Assembly: GCA_017495105.1 (NCBI GenBank)
Contig: JAFEIL010000410.1
Coordinates: 1 to 37,535, forward strand
From: Emticicia sp.
Lineage (GTDB): Bacteria > Bacteroidota > Bacteroidia > Cytophagales > Spirosomataceae
DNA length: 37,535 nucleotides
Direction: 5' to 3'
A model generated the notes under the pieces. The model made no database searches. It was given only the letters and a program-made list of their open reading frames with translations, and was not told the DNA's origin. Below are positions 34,318-37,535 of this stretch, piece by piece. Within the stretch, counting starts at the first letter, position 1. Each line of letters opens with the position of its first letter. Both the position numbers and the translations under genes were made by a program.

Positions 34318-37300
34318 TTATCAATTCCATAAAAGTGCGATTGGAGTCGGCTCCTTCCTGAGTACCAATCGCATTTTTTAAAAATTTCAATTCCATAAAG
34401 GTGCGATTGGAGTGCAATAGAAGTAATTTATGAGAAACCTAAAAATAAATTTCAATTCCATAAAGGTGCGATTGGAGTAAATAAACAGTTGAGAATCCAT
34501 TCGTTAGGAGAAGAATTTCAATTCCATAAAGGTGCGATTGGAGTCTCACAACCGCTCCAAGCAACTCCGTACCATCCACTATTTCAATTCCATAAAGGTG
34601 CGATTGGAGTCCTGTCTGCTCCTGTTCGTCATCTTTTTCTTCACCTATTTCAATTCCATAAAGGTGCGATTGGAGTTACCAACTTCAAAAAAATAGAGAA
34701 CTCATAAGTGCTATTTCAATTCCATAAAGGTGCGATTGGAGTTATATTTGCATAAATAATTAAAACAATAAAAAAAAATTTCAATTCCATAAAGGTGCGA
34801 TTGGAGTCGGGTGCTTAATCAAACCTTTATACAATTAAGAAATATTTCAATTCCATAAAGGTGCGATTGGAGTCTAACTGGTGCGTTCATGTTTTTTTTG
34901 TAGTTTTATTTCAATTCCATAAAGGTGCGATTGGAGTCAAACAGCATTTAATCTATTTACCTACAAAGCTTAATTTCAATTCCATAAAGGTGCGATTGGA
35001 GTATTCGTTAATTCGATGGACAATGCGGCGGGTTCTGTATTTCAATTCCATAAAGGTGCGATTGGAGTATTTGTTAAATATGAAAAATAATAATATAAAA
35101 ATATAATTTCAATTCCATAAAGGTGCGATTGGAGTCCCAGAAATAGCCTTGTTTTTCGGCTTCCTCTCGATATTTCAATTCCATAAAGGTGCGATTGGAG
35201 TACGGCTACGTTTGTTATAGGTGGAATTGCTCTTGCGATATTTCAATTCCATAAAGGTGCGATTGGAGTAAGAAATACCAGTAGGCTTTATTGAAGCAAA
35301 GGATATATTTCAATTCCATAAAGGTGCGATTGGAGTTTTGAGTAAATTGACATCTACCGAAGTTCTAATTGTATTTCAATTCCATAAAGGTGCGATTGGA
35401 GTTTTAATTTTTCACAAACAATAAATTTTTAAAAAAAATTTCAATTCCATAAAGGTGCGATTGGAGTGGGTTTTCTAAGGCTGTAAGATTTTTTGATTAC
35501 AGAATTTCAATTCCATAAAGGTGCGATTGGAGTACATTACGTTATTTCATTGATTCAAGGGAACTTGTTATTTCAATTCCATAAAGGTGCGATTGGAGTG
35601 AGCTTCCGAACTGTTTAAAGCCTGTGGTGTTTTCATTTCAATTCCATAAAGGTGCGATTGGAGTTACAACTCCAAACGATATTCCAGACAAATCGACGTA
35701 TTTCAATTCCATAAAGGTGCGATTGGAGTGTGAACTAAATTTTGCCTCCGCATCAGATGTATTATATTTCAATTCCATAAAGGTGCGATTGGAGTAGTAT
35801 TGATGTGCCTAATTCGGCTATGAAGCATCTTATTTCAATTCCATAAAGGTGCGATTGGAGTTATTTACAGGCTCAACGAGCAAAAACGATATTGGGTATT
35901 TCAATTCCATAAAGGTGCGATTGGAGTAGTTTATTCAACTTATCAATACAATGGAACATCCGTATTTCAATTCCATAAAGGTGCGATTGGAGTCATCGTA
36001 CAGCACTATTTCGCCCCAAATAAAGTTTAATTTCAATTCCATAAAGGTGCGATTGGAGTAGTTTGGGAATGTTGATTTAGACGGTGATATGATGAATTTC
36101 AATTCCATAAAGGTGCGATTGGAGTTCGACTGGAGGCAATTAAAAACAAAGTCGAAAGAAAATTTCAATTCCATAAAGGTGCGATTGGAGTAGGCGGTAT
36201 TGACCCAAAAGGGGCAGCCGAAATGCGATTTCAATTCCATAAAGGTGCGATTGGAGTTAGACGTACTAAGCAAACCAAATCCGTTTATGAACATTTCAAT
36301 TCCATAAAGGTGCGATTGGAGTAACCAAGACACGGGTATTGTAGGCATACACTATTTATTTCAATTCCATAAAGGTGCGATTGGAGTAAATACGACAAGC
36401 CAGTTTTTTGTGGTCTTGCCATTATTTCAATTCCATAAAGGTGCGATTGGAGTGGCTAATTTTGCTACTACTTCGGGTAACGTAGGAATATTTCAATTCC
36501 ATAAAGGTGCGATTGGAGTTAGGCTCATTATTGAGTGCCGACCAGACTTTTTTATCATTTCAATTCCATAAAGGTGCGATTGGAGTCATGGAGTCGGATG
36601 TTACAAGTGAAGTGGGTAGTATATTTCAATTCCATAAAGGTGCGATTGGAGTGTCAGTATTCTGCAAAGGTTAGCGTAATGAGGAGAATTTCAATTCCAT
36701 AAAGGTGCGATTGGAGTAACGGTTTGGGGTTGGATTAAAAACAGTGCTTTGGTATTTCAATTCCATAAAGGTGCGATTGGAGTATGTATTCGTAGGGGAA
36801 TTGAAGATGATGCTCTCTTTATTTCAATTCCATAAAGGTGCGATTGGAGTTTGAGCATAGCACCAACTTACAAATATTCCGCACCAATTTCAATTCCATA
36901 AAGGTGCGATTGGAGTAAAAAACAAATGTTCATTTCGTTGTAGTTAAAATTGATTTCAATTCCATAAAGGTGCGATTGGAGTTTTAGCCCGGCAAAGACT
37001 AAACTAATAATTAATCATATTTCAATTCCATAAAGGTGCGATTGGAGTCACTAAGCAAAAAGCAAATAGATAGCCTTGTTTCTATTTCAATTCCATAAAG
37101 GTGCGATTGGAGTGTCCGTTATTCCATCAATTACAACTAGACTAGCGTTATTTCAATTCCATAAAGGTGCGATTGGAGTAAATAGTCAAAAAAGCTGAAT
37201 AAACCAAATTATATTATTTCAATTCCATAAAGGTGCGATTGGAGTGGTTTTGCAGTTGTGCTGCCGCCCGTGGCTGTCTTTATTTCAATTCCATAAAGGT

Positions 37301-37535
37301 GCGATTGGAGTATAACGAAGAAGCGATTTATCAAGCTATCGTTGCAAATTTCAATTCCATAAAGGTGCGATTGGAGTTCCCTTATTTTTCCGCAGCAAAA
37401 ACGGACACGATTTTATTTCAATTCCATAAAGGTGCGATTGGAGTTAAAGACATTTCTATTAGCATTTCGGAGCTATTCTAATTTCAATTCCATAAAGGTG
37501 CGATTGGAGAATATTGATGCTGATACGGCTAAGGT
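34318..37535 (-). CRISPR. CRISPR array, 49 repeats in view, continuing or ending at the right window edge
   Basis: The repeat is 30 nt: on the + strand it starts ATTTCAATTCCATAAAGG and ends TGCGATTGGAGT. Repeats start at 34318 (degenerate), 34384, 34449, 34515 and so on to 37481. I counted 48 spacers of 34-38 nt, mostly 36. All repeats between 34384 and 37444 look identical by eye. The left-most differs at three positions, and the one at 37481 ends GAGA instead of GAGT. Read on the minus strand the repeat ends GGAATTGAAAT, matching the ATTGAAA-type 5' handle of many type I-B and III crRNAs. Together with decay at the left end this suggests minus-strand transcription, with the leader to the right. 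No cas genes are in the window, so the type is unknown. The short frames across the array are artefacts of the repeat. Confidence 0.98.
34336..34379. terminator. Terminator-like hairpin formed by the left-end CRISPR repeat and adjacent spacer
   Basis: TGCGATTGG inside the left-most repeat (34336-34344) pairs perfectly with CCAATCGCA in the adjoining spacer (34365-34373). Six T follow (34374-34379), pairing partly with AAAA before the stem. On the + strand this resembles an intrinsic terminator for the oxidoreductase gene; on the minus strand the stem is followed by CTTTTATGG. It is probably bidirectional and could also end the CRISPR transcript. Confidence 0.7.

Noticed and set aside
34489-37481. 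Several open frames of 70-140 codons across the CRISPR array, with repeating peptides such as FQFHKGAIGV and NRTFMELK.
   Set aside because: They are translations of the repeat itself plus spacers, with no independent start signals. They are not genes.

Overview
The window comes from a low-GC member of the Bacteroidota, most likely a Cytophagales-type glycan degrader. The evidence is two SusC/SusD pairs, a FecI-type sigma and FecR-type anti-sigma pair, a type IX secretion (T9SS) C-terminal sorting domain, Bacteroidota-style TAnnTTTG promoter elements and weak Shine-Dalgarno signals. No rRNA or tRNA gene was recognised. The left edge cuts into a gene and the right edge lies at or inside a CRISPR array.

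Region 1 (1-12149) is a polysaccharide utilisation locus on the + strand. It holds a 5'-truncated SusC with an STN domain, a SusD lipoprotein, a strong hairpin, an unrecognised exported helical protein, a decayed gene remnant, a T9SS-exported right-handed beta-helix protein (GH141-like) and a GH88/GH105-like unsaturated-uronyl hydrolase fused to a LamG domain. The GH105 relative suggests that a lyase product of an acidic glycan is a substrate.

Region 2 (12150-16487) starts with a terminator and the relic of an ECF sigma gene that still has its promoter. A two-gene unit follows: a TIM-barrel sugar isomerase/epimerase and a large PVC-type dehydrogenase with HEAT-like repeats and a C-terminal cytochrome c motif. 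It ends at a clear terminator.

Region 3 (16488-17816) is a decay zone: a 264-bp MITE-like element with near-perfect inverted ends, two inverted-repeat operator-like pairs, and a broken AAA+ ATPase gene with a homopolymer frameshift and an internal deletion.

Region 4 (17864-34190) is a second, self-regulated utilisation locus: sigma factor, FecR anti-sigma, STN-containing SusC, SusD, a hairpin, a small exported leftover of a glycosidase C-terminal domain, three tandem paralogues of a large exported family I cannot name, and an FAD-dependent oxidoreductase. The expected logic is that substrate binding at SusC/D signals through the STN domain to FecR, which releases the sigma factor. The three paralogues are the best candidates for new biochemistry here.

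Region 5 (34318-37535) is a CRISPR array with 49 repeats in view (30 nt; spacers mostly 35-37 nt). No cas gene lies in the window. Repeat polarity and the degenerate left-end repeat both suggest transcription on the minus strand, with the leader to the right. The left-most repeat is part of a terminator-like hairpin made with its neighbouring spacer.
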